Positions 1-7,445 of a stretch of 64,000 nucleotides of DNA are shown piece by piece (within the stretch, counting starts at the first letter, position 1; the number at the start of each line of letters is the position of its first letter). Source of the stretch: an uncultured Acetatifactor sp. (GTDB lineage: Bacteria > Bacillota > Clostridia > Lachnospirales > Lachnospiraceae); NCBI GenBank assembly GCA_910578185.1, contig CAJTPN010000006.1, forward strand, positions 64,111 to 128,110. The letters are read 5' to 3'. The notes under the pieces were generated by a model. The model saw only the letters and a program-made list of their open reading frames with translations. It ran no database searches and was not told where the DNA came from. Made by a program: the position numbers and the translations under genes.

Positions 1-72
1 TCTTTTCTCTCCTTTCACTTCCCATCTTTGTCAAACAAAGTAATCTCGTTTCAGGCAAATCCTTTACAGTTT

Positions 73-101
73 ATTCTATCAAATATAGAAACGAAATACA
101 A
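73..101 (-). promoter_or_regulatory. Predicted sigma-A promoter for a leftward gene outside the window
   Basis: On the minus strand there is a -35 box TTGTAT (96-101) and a -10 box TAGAAT (73-78) with a 17-bp spacer. A GGAG ribosome-binding site on the same strand at 9-12 suggests that the start codon of the served gene lies just beyond the left edge. Nothing of that gene itself can be read, except a possible ATG at 23-25 that would put its first codons inside the window. Confidence 0.5.
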
Positions 102-268
102 GACATATGTTTCATCATTCAAAGAGAAATCATCCCGAAATCCGCTATCATCTGTTCGCCGTCAATTCGGAAGATATGGCGAAATTTCTCAAAACAGCAA
201 ATGATAATTGTTACCACAGGAATTTAAAAACCAATTCCAATTTATATGTGAACTCTTTTCCATAAAGA

Positions 269-297
269 TTGACAACAAGAAAAAATATATGTATAAT
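269..297 (+). promoter_or_regulatory. Near-consensus sigma-A promoter for the broken hydrolase gene
   Basis: TTGACA (269-274) and TATAAT (292-297) are separated by exactly 17 bp, a perfect consensus match. Transcription would start near 304, giving a leader of about 150 nt before the ATG at 455. A fully consensus promoter ahead of a frameshifted gene suggests that the decay is recent or that the frameshift is a sequencing error. Confidence 0.8.
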
Positions 298-303
298 AAA
301 ACA

Positions 304-454
304 CATGTTCACTCTGGTAAGCGGAGGAGGAGCGTGCTGCGGCCGCTACGGTGACTGACCGCAAAGAAGCATGTGGCCGGTAGCAAAACCGGCAATGTTC
401 CTTTCCTTGAATTATAAGTGGTCAGCAAACTAAACCTGTGAAAGGGAAATAAAT
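304..454 (+). other. GC-rich, structured 5' leader of unknown function
   Basis: The leader between the promoter and the hydrolase start contains a block at about 318-400 that is much richer in G and C than its AT-rich surroundings. It includes the palindrome GCGGCCGC and a clean hairpin GCCGGT-agcaaa-ACCGGC. It matches no riboswitch consensus that I recognise. Part of the block (CGG-AGGAGGAG...TGACTGACCGC) resembles the core of the 172-bp hairpin element at 5859-6030, so it may be a degenerate relative. The ribosome-binding site just before 455 is GAAAGGGAAA. The remainder of 1-268 shows only the leftward promoter. Confidence 0.4.
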
Positions 455-1281
455 ATGGTAGTGAAAAATTTTTATCAAAAACAGGATATACGGCTTAATT
501 ACTATGAAATAAAAAACGACTATCAGCCTTTAGTCCTTATTCACGCTCAGGGAGTAGATGCCACAAGTTTTAATAATATATGGAAGCAATTATCTATGTG
601 CTACCATCTTTATTCCATAGATTGTTATGGACATGGCGAAAGTCTGCACGATGCAGCACATTATAATATAGTTGCTATCGGTAATGCAATTCGTTGCTTT
701 ATTGAAGATGTGATTAAGGAAAAAATATATCTTTTAGGTCACTCCTCCGGGGGATTAATCGCAGCTTACATTGCTTCCAGCACGGATCTTTGTAATTACC
801 TTATTTTAGAGGATCCGCCGTTCTTTTCCTCACAGGGAGAACGACGAAAAGACACGTTTAACTATATTGATTTGTCAGAGAAAAGTTAAAGCAAAAGCTA
901 ACAGGAATGGCGGCAAAATATAGAAAAAAACATCCCAATAAAAATTTAAAAGTACCGTTCTGGCCTAAGTATGCACTCAGTGGCTTTCAAGGCATGAACC
1001 ATTACGACCCGCTATTTGGGGAAACCTTTTTTAATGACAGCTTTCATAGCAAAATACCACATGAAAATATTTTAAAAAATATCAAATGCAGGACAATATT
1101 TATGAAAGCACAGACCAATATCTCCAAAGATGGAATCTTGATGGCGGCGTTAAGCGAAGAGGATTTAGGAAGGACTGCAGAGCTTATTGCCGAATGTAAA
1201 ATACTCCGCTTTGATTGCGGACATGGTATTCACATTGAAAAGCCAAAAAAGTTTATAGAATGTCTGAAAAAATTGAAATGA
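455..1281 (+). pseudogene. Alpha/beta hydrolase, split by a frameshift
   Basis: Two adjacent reading frames together make one alpha/beta-hydrolase-fold protein of about 275 residues. The first part (455-889) carries the core start PLVLIHAQG, the strand-turn motif DCYGHGES and the nucleophile elbow GHSSGG, where the second Ser is the expected nucleophile. The second part (907-1281) carries the cap and a C-terminal DCGHGIHIEKP, whose His is the likely catalytic base. The frame changes near 875-886 in an A-rich stretch: one extra A in GAGAAAAG would restore a continuous frame running through KLKQKLTGMAAKYR. It is therefore either a recent single-base deletion or an assembly/sequencing error. The substrate cannot be told. 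The gene has a consensus promoter at 269-297. Confidence 0.75.
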
Positions 1282-1327
1282 CAGCAGGAACGGATGACTG
1301 ATAGAAATCAAATTTCAGGAGGCAATT

Positions 1328-1885
1328 ATGAATATTTATGAAACTTGTCCAGTGTTAGAAAGCGAAAAATTTTTAATCAGATTATTTGAACAAAAAGATT
1401 GTGATGATTTATTAAAAGTTTACAGCGATAAAAATGCTTTACCATTTTTCAATAGCGATAATTGCAACGGAGATAATTTTTATTATGATACAAAAGGAAA
1501 AATGGAAAAAGCTCTCAGCTTTTGGAAGCTATCCTATGAAAACGGTTGGTTTGCCAGACTTTCTATTGTTGACAGAAAAGTATCAAACGTAATCGGAACC
1601 ATTGAATTGTGCCTGCGAGTTTCCGAAGATGAATTTAATAATATGGGAATTTTGCGAGTTGATGTGAAAAGTGACTATGAAAGGGAAGAAACATTGTTTG
1701 ATATTGTTTCGCTTATTACCCCGCATATTTCTGAGCTGTTGGGATGTAACGGAATACTTACAAAGGCTCCAATATACGCCATAGAAAGAATGAAAGCGCT
1801 TCAAAAGGCCGGATTTATTAAGGCCAAGCATTTCCTGAAGGGAAAAAACGGCTATGTATATGATGGATATTGGACAACCAAATAA
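1328..1885 (+). CDS. GNAT-family N-acetyltransferase (RimJ/RimL-like)
   Basis: 185 residues, preceded by a good ribosome-binding site (AGGAGG, 7 nt before ATG). The N-terminus (E-S-E-K-F-L-I-R-L-F-E-Q-K-D-C-D-D-L) follows the 'ERLxLRxxxxxD' opening of RimJ/RimL-type acetyltransferases, and the middle has the VIGTIEL strand typical of the fold. The acetyl-CoA loop (R/Q-x-x-G-x-G/A) is not clear, so the protein may be divergent. The expected reaction is acetyl transfer from acetyl-CoA to an amino group; the acceptor is unknown. The C-terminal half has the 'ALQKAGFIKAKHF' pattern common in these enzymes. It lies 46 nt after the broken hydrolase and is probably co-transcribed with it. Confidence 0.7.
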   Translation: MNIYETCPVLESEKFLIRLFEQKDCDDLLKVYSDKNALPFFNSDNCNGDNFYYDTKGKMEKALSFWKLSYENGWFARLSIVDRKVSNVIGTIELCLRVSEDEFNNMGILRVDVKSDYEREETLFDIVSLITPHISELLGCNGILTKAPIYAIERMKALQKAGFIKAKHFLKGKNGYVYDGYWTTK

Positions 1886-1984
1886 CCTATTCAATCTTCT
1901 AAGCAATTATTGTCATTGAGAAATTTAACCGACTGCTTGGAAAAGTGACAAAATTGCAGTCGATTATCAAAATAAGATTTCTGT

Positions 1985-2021
1985 ATGGCGGTCTTGGAAA
2001 ACCCAAGCCGCCGTTTCTTTT
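1985..2021 (+). terminator. Rho-independent terminator after the acetyltransferase gene
   Basis: GGCGG(t)CTTGG pairs with CCAAG CCGCC around a short A-rich loop and is followed by GTTTCTTTT. It lies about 100 nt after the stop codon of the acetyltransferase. Confidence 0.65.
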
Positions 2022-2169
2022 GCCCGCATTTTTATCATATCCATTCACTTGGGAAACAGATACCCTGCAACATTTCGTAGCCCCACCTCTTATTTTGTGT
2101 TCGCTAAACCTATGACAAATACATACCTTGTAATCACTACATATGTGTTTATTATTGGATAAAAAGGTT

Positions 2170-2225
2170 ATCTGACAGGAAATATGTTATCATAAAAGAT
2201 TTTGAAATAGATGTCAGATTTTTTA
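2170..2225 (+). promoter_or_regulatory. Inverted repeat with T tract upstream of the sigma factor gene
   Basis: A perfect 8-bp inverted repeat ATCTGACA (2170-2177) and TGTCAGAT (2212-2219) is followed by a run of T and encloses an AT-rich 34-nt loop. It lies 36 nt before the sigma factor start codon. It could be a weak terminator, an attenuator, or a paired binding site for autoregulation; the sequence does not decide. Confidence 0.35.
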
Positions 2226-2261
2226 TGAAAAGTTGTGTATATAGGTGAAAGGAGGATTTAC

Positions 2262-2822
2262 ATGGAGGATAGCAGCATTGTTCAGCTGTATTGGGATAGA
2301 AATGATCAAGCCATTGAAGTAACGGACGCCAAATACGGTCGCTACTGTAAGAGTATCGCCAAGAACATACTGAACAACGAAGAAGATGCAGAGGAATGTG
2401 TCAATGATACCTACTTAAATGCATGGAACGCCATGCCAACCCACTGGCCTGAGCAGTTGGCGACATTCCTCGGTAAAATTACACGTAACTTATCATTTAA
2501 TAGGTACAGACATGACCATACCCAAAAGCGAGGCCGCGGTGAAATAGCACTTGTTCTAGATGAACTTACCGACTGTATCTCAGATGTCGACAATGTGGAG
2601 CAAGTCATTGACCGTCAAGAACTGATAAAGGTTATTAATTCATTTGTGAAAAGTCTTCCAACAGACAAACGAAACATATTTGTTCGTCGCTATTGGTACG
2701 CAGATTCAGTTTCTGATATTGCAAGAGATTATGGTAGATTGCAGGGTACTATATCAAAGACACTGGAACGGACACGAAAACAACTAAAAGAATATCTAAC
2801 AGAAAGAGGCTTTGAAATATGA
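2262..2822 (+). CDS. RNA polymerase sigma-70 family factor (ECF-like)
   Basis: 186 residues from the ATG at 2262, chosen because AAAGGAGG lies 5-6 nt upstream; an upstream GTG at 2235 is in frame but has no such site. Region 2 is seen in YCKSIAKNILNNEEDAEECVNDTYLNAWN (quoted in parts: NNEEDAEECVND, TYLNAWN), followed by TFLGKITRNLSFNRYR. Region 4 is the C-terminal DIARDYGRLQGTISKTLERT helix-turn-helix. It would recruit RNA polymerase to a small set of promoters. It overlaps the next gene by 4 nt (ATGA), the usual arrangement with a cognate anti-sigma factor. The family is common in multiple copies in Lachnospiraceae. Confidence 0.85.
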   Translation: MEDSSIVQLYWDRNDQAIEVTDAKYGRYCKSIAKNILNNEEDAEECVNDTYLNAWNAMPTHWPEQLATFLGKITRNLSFNRYRHDHTQKRGRGEIALVLDELTDCISDVDNVEQVIDRQELIKVINSFVKSLPTDKRNIFVRRYWYADSVSDIARDYGRLQGTISKTLERTRKQLKEYLTERGFEI

Positions 2823-3544
2823 AAAAAGAAGATTTTTTTGATGTCCTGGGCGATCTTGATGACAATATTGTGGAAGGAGCTAAGCCAACTATGAAGAAGA
2901 GCATAAATTGGAAAATTTGGGGAACTATGGCAGCTTGTCTATGTTTAATAGCCGGTGTGGTAGCAACATCAAAAATATCCAGTCCTTTACCCCCCATGGA
3001 AGGCGGCAGTTCTCCAGATGGAATATGGCCCGAAGGTGCTGATCCTATCATAGCAAGTATTGCCGTATATCCTGCTAATGAAAATGTTGAAAATATTGAA
3101 ACTGCCACTTGTGAAAAATTGGGCAAAGAAGAAGCCTATGCAATGGAAGTCCTAGGGGAACATCTTCCAACATGGCTGCCAGATAGTGTTTCCTTTGATT
3201 ATGCAAATCTGTATGAAACAACGATGAAGGACGGCACAAAATATTATATGCTGCGAGCATTCTATACAACAGGTAAGGGCATTCCATCTTATATTGTGGA
3301 TGGAGAAACAGCTCAATCCTTTCCAGACAACTTTCACGATGAATTTGCCGTATTCGTAATGAATTATAAACCTGTATCCCAAAACTCTATTCACCAAATT
3401 GGAGACTTACCGGAGTTTCTTGGCAGTACATGGGGCGGCGATACTTTCTTTTTCGAGTTCGAGAATGTATACATTGGCTTCTCTCCCAGTAGTCCCGAAT
3501 TCTCTGTAGATGAGATTCTTTCAGTCATAACATCAATCAAATAG
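2819..3544 (+). CDS. Putative membrane-anchored anti-sigma factor or regulator of the preceding sigma factor
   Basis: 241 residues. A soluble N-terminal region of about 33 residues is followed by one membrane segment (about residues 37-50, TMAACLCLIAGVVATS) and an outward-facing domain of about 190 residues. This is the topology of single-pass anti-sigma factors: cytosolic sigma-binding segment, membrane anchor and extracellular sensor. The start overlaps the sigma gene stop, indicating translational coupling. The extracellular part has no cysteine pairs or repeats that would point to a ligand; it is rich in aromatic residues near its end. The anti-sigma role is inferred from position and topology rather than from a recognised domain. 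After its stop, 3545-3704 shows no gene. Confidence 0.6.
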   Translation: MKKEDFFDVLGDLDDNIVEGAKPTMKKSINWKIWGTMAACLCLIAGVVATSKISSPLPPMEGGSSPDGIWPEGADPIIASIAVYPANENVENIETATCEKLGKEEAYAMEVLGEHLPTWLPDSVSFDYANLYETTMKDGTKYYMLRAFYTTGKGIPSYIVDGETAQSFPDNFHDEFAVFVMNYKPVSQNSIHQIGDLPEFLGSTWGGDTFFFEFENVYIGFSPSSPEFSVDEILSVITSIK

Positions 3545-3704
3545 CATAATTAGTTGTATTTTATTTGGGATCTTATTTGCAAATATAGAAAACAATTACA
3601 GGTGTTAGATAGTTAGACTATTTCACTACATTTATAGAGGAAACCAAGAAATTAGAAAATCCACAGGGATGCGCTTACTATTGAACACAGGGAAAAGAAA
3701 GAAT

Positions 3705-3932
3705 ATGGCACGTTCAGCTATATCCCCTTATGGAAAACGATGGAACAGAGAGGTATCACGCAATATCAGCATATCAAGGATTTCCTTGTTTCAACCGGCA
3801 CCTTGGATACACTTCGGAAAATCAAGAGGCTCACAGTAAACCCTTGAGACATTGCGCTCGATTTTTGACTGTACGCCAAATGATATATTAAAAATAGAAA
3901 AGGACCAAAACAAAAAGGAACTTCCGCAATAA
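3705..3932 (+). pseudogene. Decayed XRE/Cro-CI family HTH regulator
   Basis: Read in two frames, this stretch matches the small (about 70 aa) Clostridial XRE regulators. Frame one (from 3707) gives PLWKTMEQRGITQYQHIKD followed by VSTGTLDTLRK; frame two (from 3843) gives LETLRSIFDCTPNDILKIEK and ends at TAA 3930-3932. The frame is lost near 3841, apparently by one extra base, and the initiator ATG (3705) is also one base out of frame, as if ATGGGC had become ATGGC. At least two independent lesions make this a true remnant rather than a sequencing error. Confidence 0.65.
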
Positions 3933-3953
3933 CATTCCGGCAGTTCCTCTTTA
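3912..3953. terminator. Probable bidirectional terminator hairpin
   Basis: AGGAACTTCCG (3916-3926) pairs with CGGCAGTTCCT (3938-3948) with one mismatch. The stem is flanked by A-rich sequence on the left and CTTTATT on the right. It overlaps the end of the decayed regulator and lies between it and the converging subtilase gene. Confidence 0.55.
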
Positions 3954-4102
3954 TTGTGCCTTACCGTACTACCTTTGAAAATAAGTTTTTTCAAAGTGAT
4001 ACTTAGCATAACATTTTACCGTAAACGTATGAGTATGACACAGGATGTCTTGGCTGAAAAAACGCTTTTAAGCCGCTCCCTGTTTTTATGACAATGGTGC
4101 TT

Positions 4103-5806
4103 TCACACCCCAATCAGCGCATCAAAGGTTCCCACCATATTAAGCCTCCCATATCCCCACTCCCTGTTGGGATATACAATATCATAACTTCTGGAAGCTC
4201 CCCGGACAAAATAATTCTTTATTTCCTGGCTTGCCACCACTCGATTATTCCCCTGTACCACCGCCCATTGCATAAACTGCGCCACAGCCCCCGCCGTGAT
4301 TGCCGCTGCCAGGGAAGAACCCGACTGCCTGCCTTGAATGGTGGAAACATTTACACCAGGCGCTGCAAAATCCGGTTTAATCATACCAAGCCTGGTGAAT
4401 CCCCTTCCTGATTCAATGTAAAAGCTATTGTTGGCAGCATCATAGGCAGACACACTGATCACGTTATCAGCCATGGAGGGTTCCGTCAAGGTAATGTAGG
4501 GAGTGGCTTCCAGGAAATAAACGGACGTATTCAAAAACTGTGTTATGGGAAGCCACATGTGGAATGTTCCGTTATGCACTTCCCCGGAGGCTTCCACCCG
4601 AAAGGTCCATATTCCAGGTGTGGGTGCTACAATGCGCATCAGAATCAGCTCTTCTCCAGACACTGGCTCCACCAGGACACCTGCTATCGTTATCCTCGTC
4701 TTCTCATAGACGAAACCATAGGTAATACTGTCCTGAATTCCCAACCGAAGCGCTGGAATGGTTTCTCCCCCCGGTGAACGTACGGACACGGTAAAAGTAT
4801 CCGGCACATTTCCCCACAGTTCCAGTAGAAATCCTTCCGCATTTTCCCCCACTCTGACTTCCACAGGTATGCTTTTGATATCCGCTCCGCCCCGATTGCC
4901 TATATTTCCCTGGTAATGATGGGAGGCGTTGCCCTCATTTCCCCCGCAGACTACCACTGCCCTGCTGCGCTTGGAGGCAATCTGATCCAGATAACGAGGA
5001 AGCGGTGCCCTGCCCGTATGATCTCCATAATTTGTCCCAAGCCCCAGGCAGATCACCACAGGCCTGCGAAATTCTTCCGCAAAACTGTCCGCATATTGCA
5101 CCGCAAGCATGATATCACCTTCCTCATAAGCTGGCACACCGGAAGGTATCAGATAAAAATCCCTCAAATACTGTTTACATTCCTTTAATTTCACTACTAC
5201 AATATCCGCATCCGGCGCAGCTCCCAGATAGCTGCCCTCTAAGTGACTTGCCGCCGCCACCCCTGCCATAATACTACCATGGCCAATCTCATCCCGACTG
5301 GGTACTACCATAAAAGGATCCTCTGTCTGCAGCGCCCGATTAATATCTTCTCTGGTGTATTCCGTTCCGAAAAAAAGTCCCTCCGGAGGTGTGCCGGTCT
5401 GGATTGTCTGATCCCAGATTGCCAATACACGGCTGTTTCCCTCTCTGTCTCTGAAAACCGGGTTAGTATAATCAATGCCCGTATCAATAATCACCAGGAT
5501 TACCCCCTGCCCTGTCAGATTCAGCGGTTCCCGTTGGACTTGTGTAATGCCGCTGACGATCAAACTGTTTGGATCAAAGCCCACCGCTCCCTGTTCCTGC
5601 ATCAGCCCATACACTTTTGGTATACTCTTATAATCGTAAAAATATTCACTTGTATTTCTGATATCATTTTCACTCATATACACCAGAAAAAAATTTTCTA
5701 TTCGATGAAAACAGCTGTCAAATTGTTCACTTTCCAACAAATAAACAGGATAGTCCGTAATAATATTAAAATAATTATTAGATAATGCTTTATCCCTACA
5801 ATCCAT
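4103..5806 (-). CDS. S8 family serine peptidase (subtilisin fold, CspA-like)
   Basis: 567 residues without a signal peptide. The catalytic triad is visible: Asp in VIIDTGIDY (about residue 109), His in DEIGHGSIMAG (about 174), and Ser in SGSSLAAAITAG (about 495). The oxyanion-hole Asn lies in CGGNEGNASHH. The usual HGT and GTSMA motifs appear as HGS and GSSLA, changes that keep the catalytic residues. A long insertion between the oxyanion-hole Asn and Ser is typical of the CspA/B/C-like subtilases of Clostridia, which in Clostridium perfringens process the spore cortex hydrolase SleC. Gut Lachnospiraceae often carry several such genes, so a germination role here is only a possibility. A ribosome-binding site AAAGGGGA precedes the ATG. 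The gene stands alone between a terminator hairpin and the 5859-6030 element. Confidence 0.85.
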   Translation of the reverse strand: MDCRDKALSNNYFNIITDYPVYLLESEQFDSCFHRIENFFLVYMSENDIRNTSEYFYDYKSIPKVYGLMQEQGAVGFDPNSLIVSGITQVQREPLNLTGQGVILVIIDTGIDYTNPVFRDREGNSRVLAIWDQTIQTGTPPEGLFFGTEYTREDINRALQTEDPFMVVPSRDEIGHGSIMAGVAAASHLEGSYLGAAPDADIVVVKLKECKQYLRDFYLIPSGVPAYEEGDIMLAVQYADSFAEEFRRPVVICLGLGTNYGDHTGRAPLPRYLDQIASKRSRAVVVCGGNEGNASHHYQGNIGNRGGADIKSIPVEVRVGENAEGFLLELWGNVPDTFTVSVRSPGGETIPALRLGIQDSITYGFVYEKTRITIAGVLVEPVSGEELILMRIVAPTPGIWTFRVEASGEVHNGTFHMWLPITQFLNTSVYFLEATPYITLTEPSMADNVISVSAYDAANNSFYIESGRGFTRLGMIKPDFAAPGVNVSTIQGRQSGSSLAAAITAGAVAQFMQWAVVQGNNRVVASQEIKNYFVRGASRSYDIVYPNREWGYGRLNMVGTFDALIGV

Positions 5807-5858
5807 ACCTTCAGTCCCCTTTGACGATTTTAGGAAATGCCTGAAAATAATTCCCTAA

Positions 5859-6030
5859 TGTACTGACACATTTACTTTCAGCTAAATGACGCAGAATGAA
5901 TTTTCAGTCTGCAAGGCGGCGGAGAGAGGCGATGTGGCGGCATCGTTGACCGACGACAACAAAGAGTTAAAACTCTTGGCAGATGGAAATTCAGGCAAGT
6001 CATTTGACGAAATGTAAATGTGTCAGTACA
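5859..6030. mobile_element. 172-bp MITE-like element with long terminal inverted repeats
   Basis: The ends are a perfect 17-bp inverted repeat, TGTACTGACACATTTAC (5859-5875) and its complement (6014-6030). The similarity continues inward imperfectly for about 60 bp on each side (AAATGAC...TGAATTT...TCTGC), so the whole element could fold into one long hairpin around a GC-rich centre (GGCGATGTGGCGGCATCG). It encodes no protein. The outermost bases could be a TA target duplication (TACTGACAC...GTGTCAGTA), as used by IS630/mariner-type transposases, but this is not proven. It lies in the 550-bp gap between the divergent subtilase and FliB-like genes and may affect both promoters. The rest of the gap (6031-6359) shows a possible TATGAT -10 box but no gene. 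Confidence 0.6.
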
Positions 6031-6359
6031 CCAGGTCTTTTCGAGCCTGCCCAATTCTAAAAGCTATCATTTTATCATATGTGTCTCCATAACCTTTCGT
6101 TCCGTATTTCCGGCTTCTATTTCTACTCTCCCTTTGCACAATGAAATTTAGAAACAGAAACACTCGGTTTGACTTGTCCGCAGGCATAAAACTATCCCGA
6201 TCTAAGATAATATTTACAAACGGTATGATAATAAAAATCTAGATAACTGTATTTATTTATGGTATGATTTTAGCTGTATCACAAAAAAGCTTCAACAAAA
6301 AAGATGTCCTAAACTAAACGGCAAACCAACACGGCAATGAAAACAAGGAGTGAACAACC

Positions 6360-7445
6360 ATGAAAATAAAGCGAATTTCAATTTTTAGTGAATTCAGGTG
6401 TACCGCAGAGAAATGTCCGGCAAACTGTTGCCGCAACAGCTGGAAAATACCCATTGACCCTGATATGTATACAAAATATTGCCATGAAAAAGGACCTCTG
6501 GGACTGCTGCTGCGCTGTTCTGCCATAAAAAGGCACGGCATAGCCACTTTTCGGAACACTTTCCAAGGCTGTCCTTTCTGGGGAACAGATCACCTGTGTA
6601 ATCTCCAGAAAAAATATGGCGTATCCTATATGCCTGTAGTTTGCAGACAGTTTCCAAGACAGCTTTACAATCTGAAGTTTTTTTGTGAAGAGACGCTTTA
6701 TCTGGCGTGTCCTGAATCCGCACGGCTTTTTCTGGAATTCTGCACCGAAGACAAGCCCTTCACATTTACTGTGACAGAAGAAAATGTCAGCTATAAAGTT
6801 AATACCACCAATGATGATAAAGCATTTCTGGATGAGCTGCTGAACGCAAGGAACGAGCTGATTACGATGTTGAAAGAAGGCGTTTCTTTTGACAGTATGG
6901 CAATATTAAAGTATGGGCAGGATGCGCAGAATGCCTGCCTAATCCAAAAACCTCTCCCAAGCCCACTGAATTACGAATCCCGTGAAAAATATCGGCTAAC
7001 CTGTGAAAAAACTGATCATATGCTTTTTAACGGCTTCTATCATCCAAGGCTTCGAACCGTATCCCCCCATTTATACAGTCTTTGCCAAAGGTATATCCGG
7101 AACTTTGGCAGGCCTGGCAGAAAAAATACCGTTGACGCCAACCGGAAACTTGCCGCCCTGAAAGAGAACCTTTACCAAAAACTACCGGATTTGGATAAAC
7201 TCCTGAATCGATATTATGAATATTATCTGTTGACTCACTTTTTAGATATATATGAGAGCTACGACTTTTTAAAGTGCCTGTTCTACGGTATCGCCAAGTC
7301 GAATCTCTTGTGGCTCCTTGTGGCTCTGTACGCAGAGGATCAAGAAACACTCAATATCCCGGAGCTTGCCATCGTTCTGGCTGTATATGAACGAAGGGCG
7401 CCGCAAATACAAACCGGGTTGTTTCATTTAGACGCTTTTCAATAA
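6360..7445 (+). CDS. fliB: FliB-like cysteine-cluster protein (flagellin lysine-N-methylase family)
   Basis: 361 residues. The N-terminus has the cysteine pattern F-x-C-x4-C-x3-CC (FRCTAEKCPANCCRNSW), then GCPFW, LCNLQKKYG and VCRQFPR, which is the signature of FliB and related CxxCxxCC proteins. In Salmonella FliB methylates lysines of flagellin, and the cysteines are thought to bind a metal cluster. No flagellar gene is present in this window, so the substrate may be another surface protein. The C-terminal half is helical with no clear motif. Its last 18 nt overlap the end of the converging hemZ gene. Confidence 0.7.
   Translation: MKIKRISIFSEFRCTAEKCPANCCRNSWKIPIDPDMYTKYCHEKGPLGLLLRCSAIKRHGIATFRNTFQGCPFWGTDHLCNLQKKYGVSYMPVVCRQFPRQLYNLKFFCEETLYLACPESARLFLEFCTEDKPFTFTVTEENVSYKVNTTNDDKAFLDELLNARNELITMLKEGVSFDSMAILKYGQDAQNACLIQKPLPSPLNYESREKYRLTCEKTDHMLFNGFYHPRLRTVSPHLYSLCQRYIRNFGRPGRKNTVDANRKLAALKENLYQKLPDLDKLLNRYYEYYLLTHFLDIYESYDFLKCLFYGIAKSNLLWLLVALYAEDQETLNIPELAIVLAVYERRAPQIQTGLFHLDAFQ

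Noticed and set aside
304..454. Known riboswitch (cobalamin, guanidine, TPP, SAM or c-di-GMP)
   Set aside because: The conserved cores of these classes, as I know them, are not present in the leader.
4916..5785. Long plus-strand open frames inside the subtilase gene
   Set aside because: They lie wholly antisense to a gene with a complete catalytic triad, lack ribosome-binding sites and match no protein pattern.
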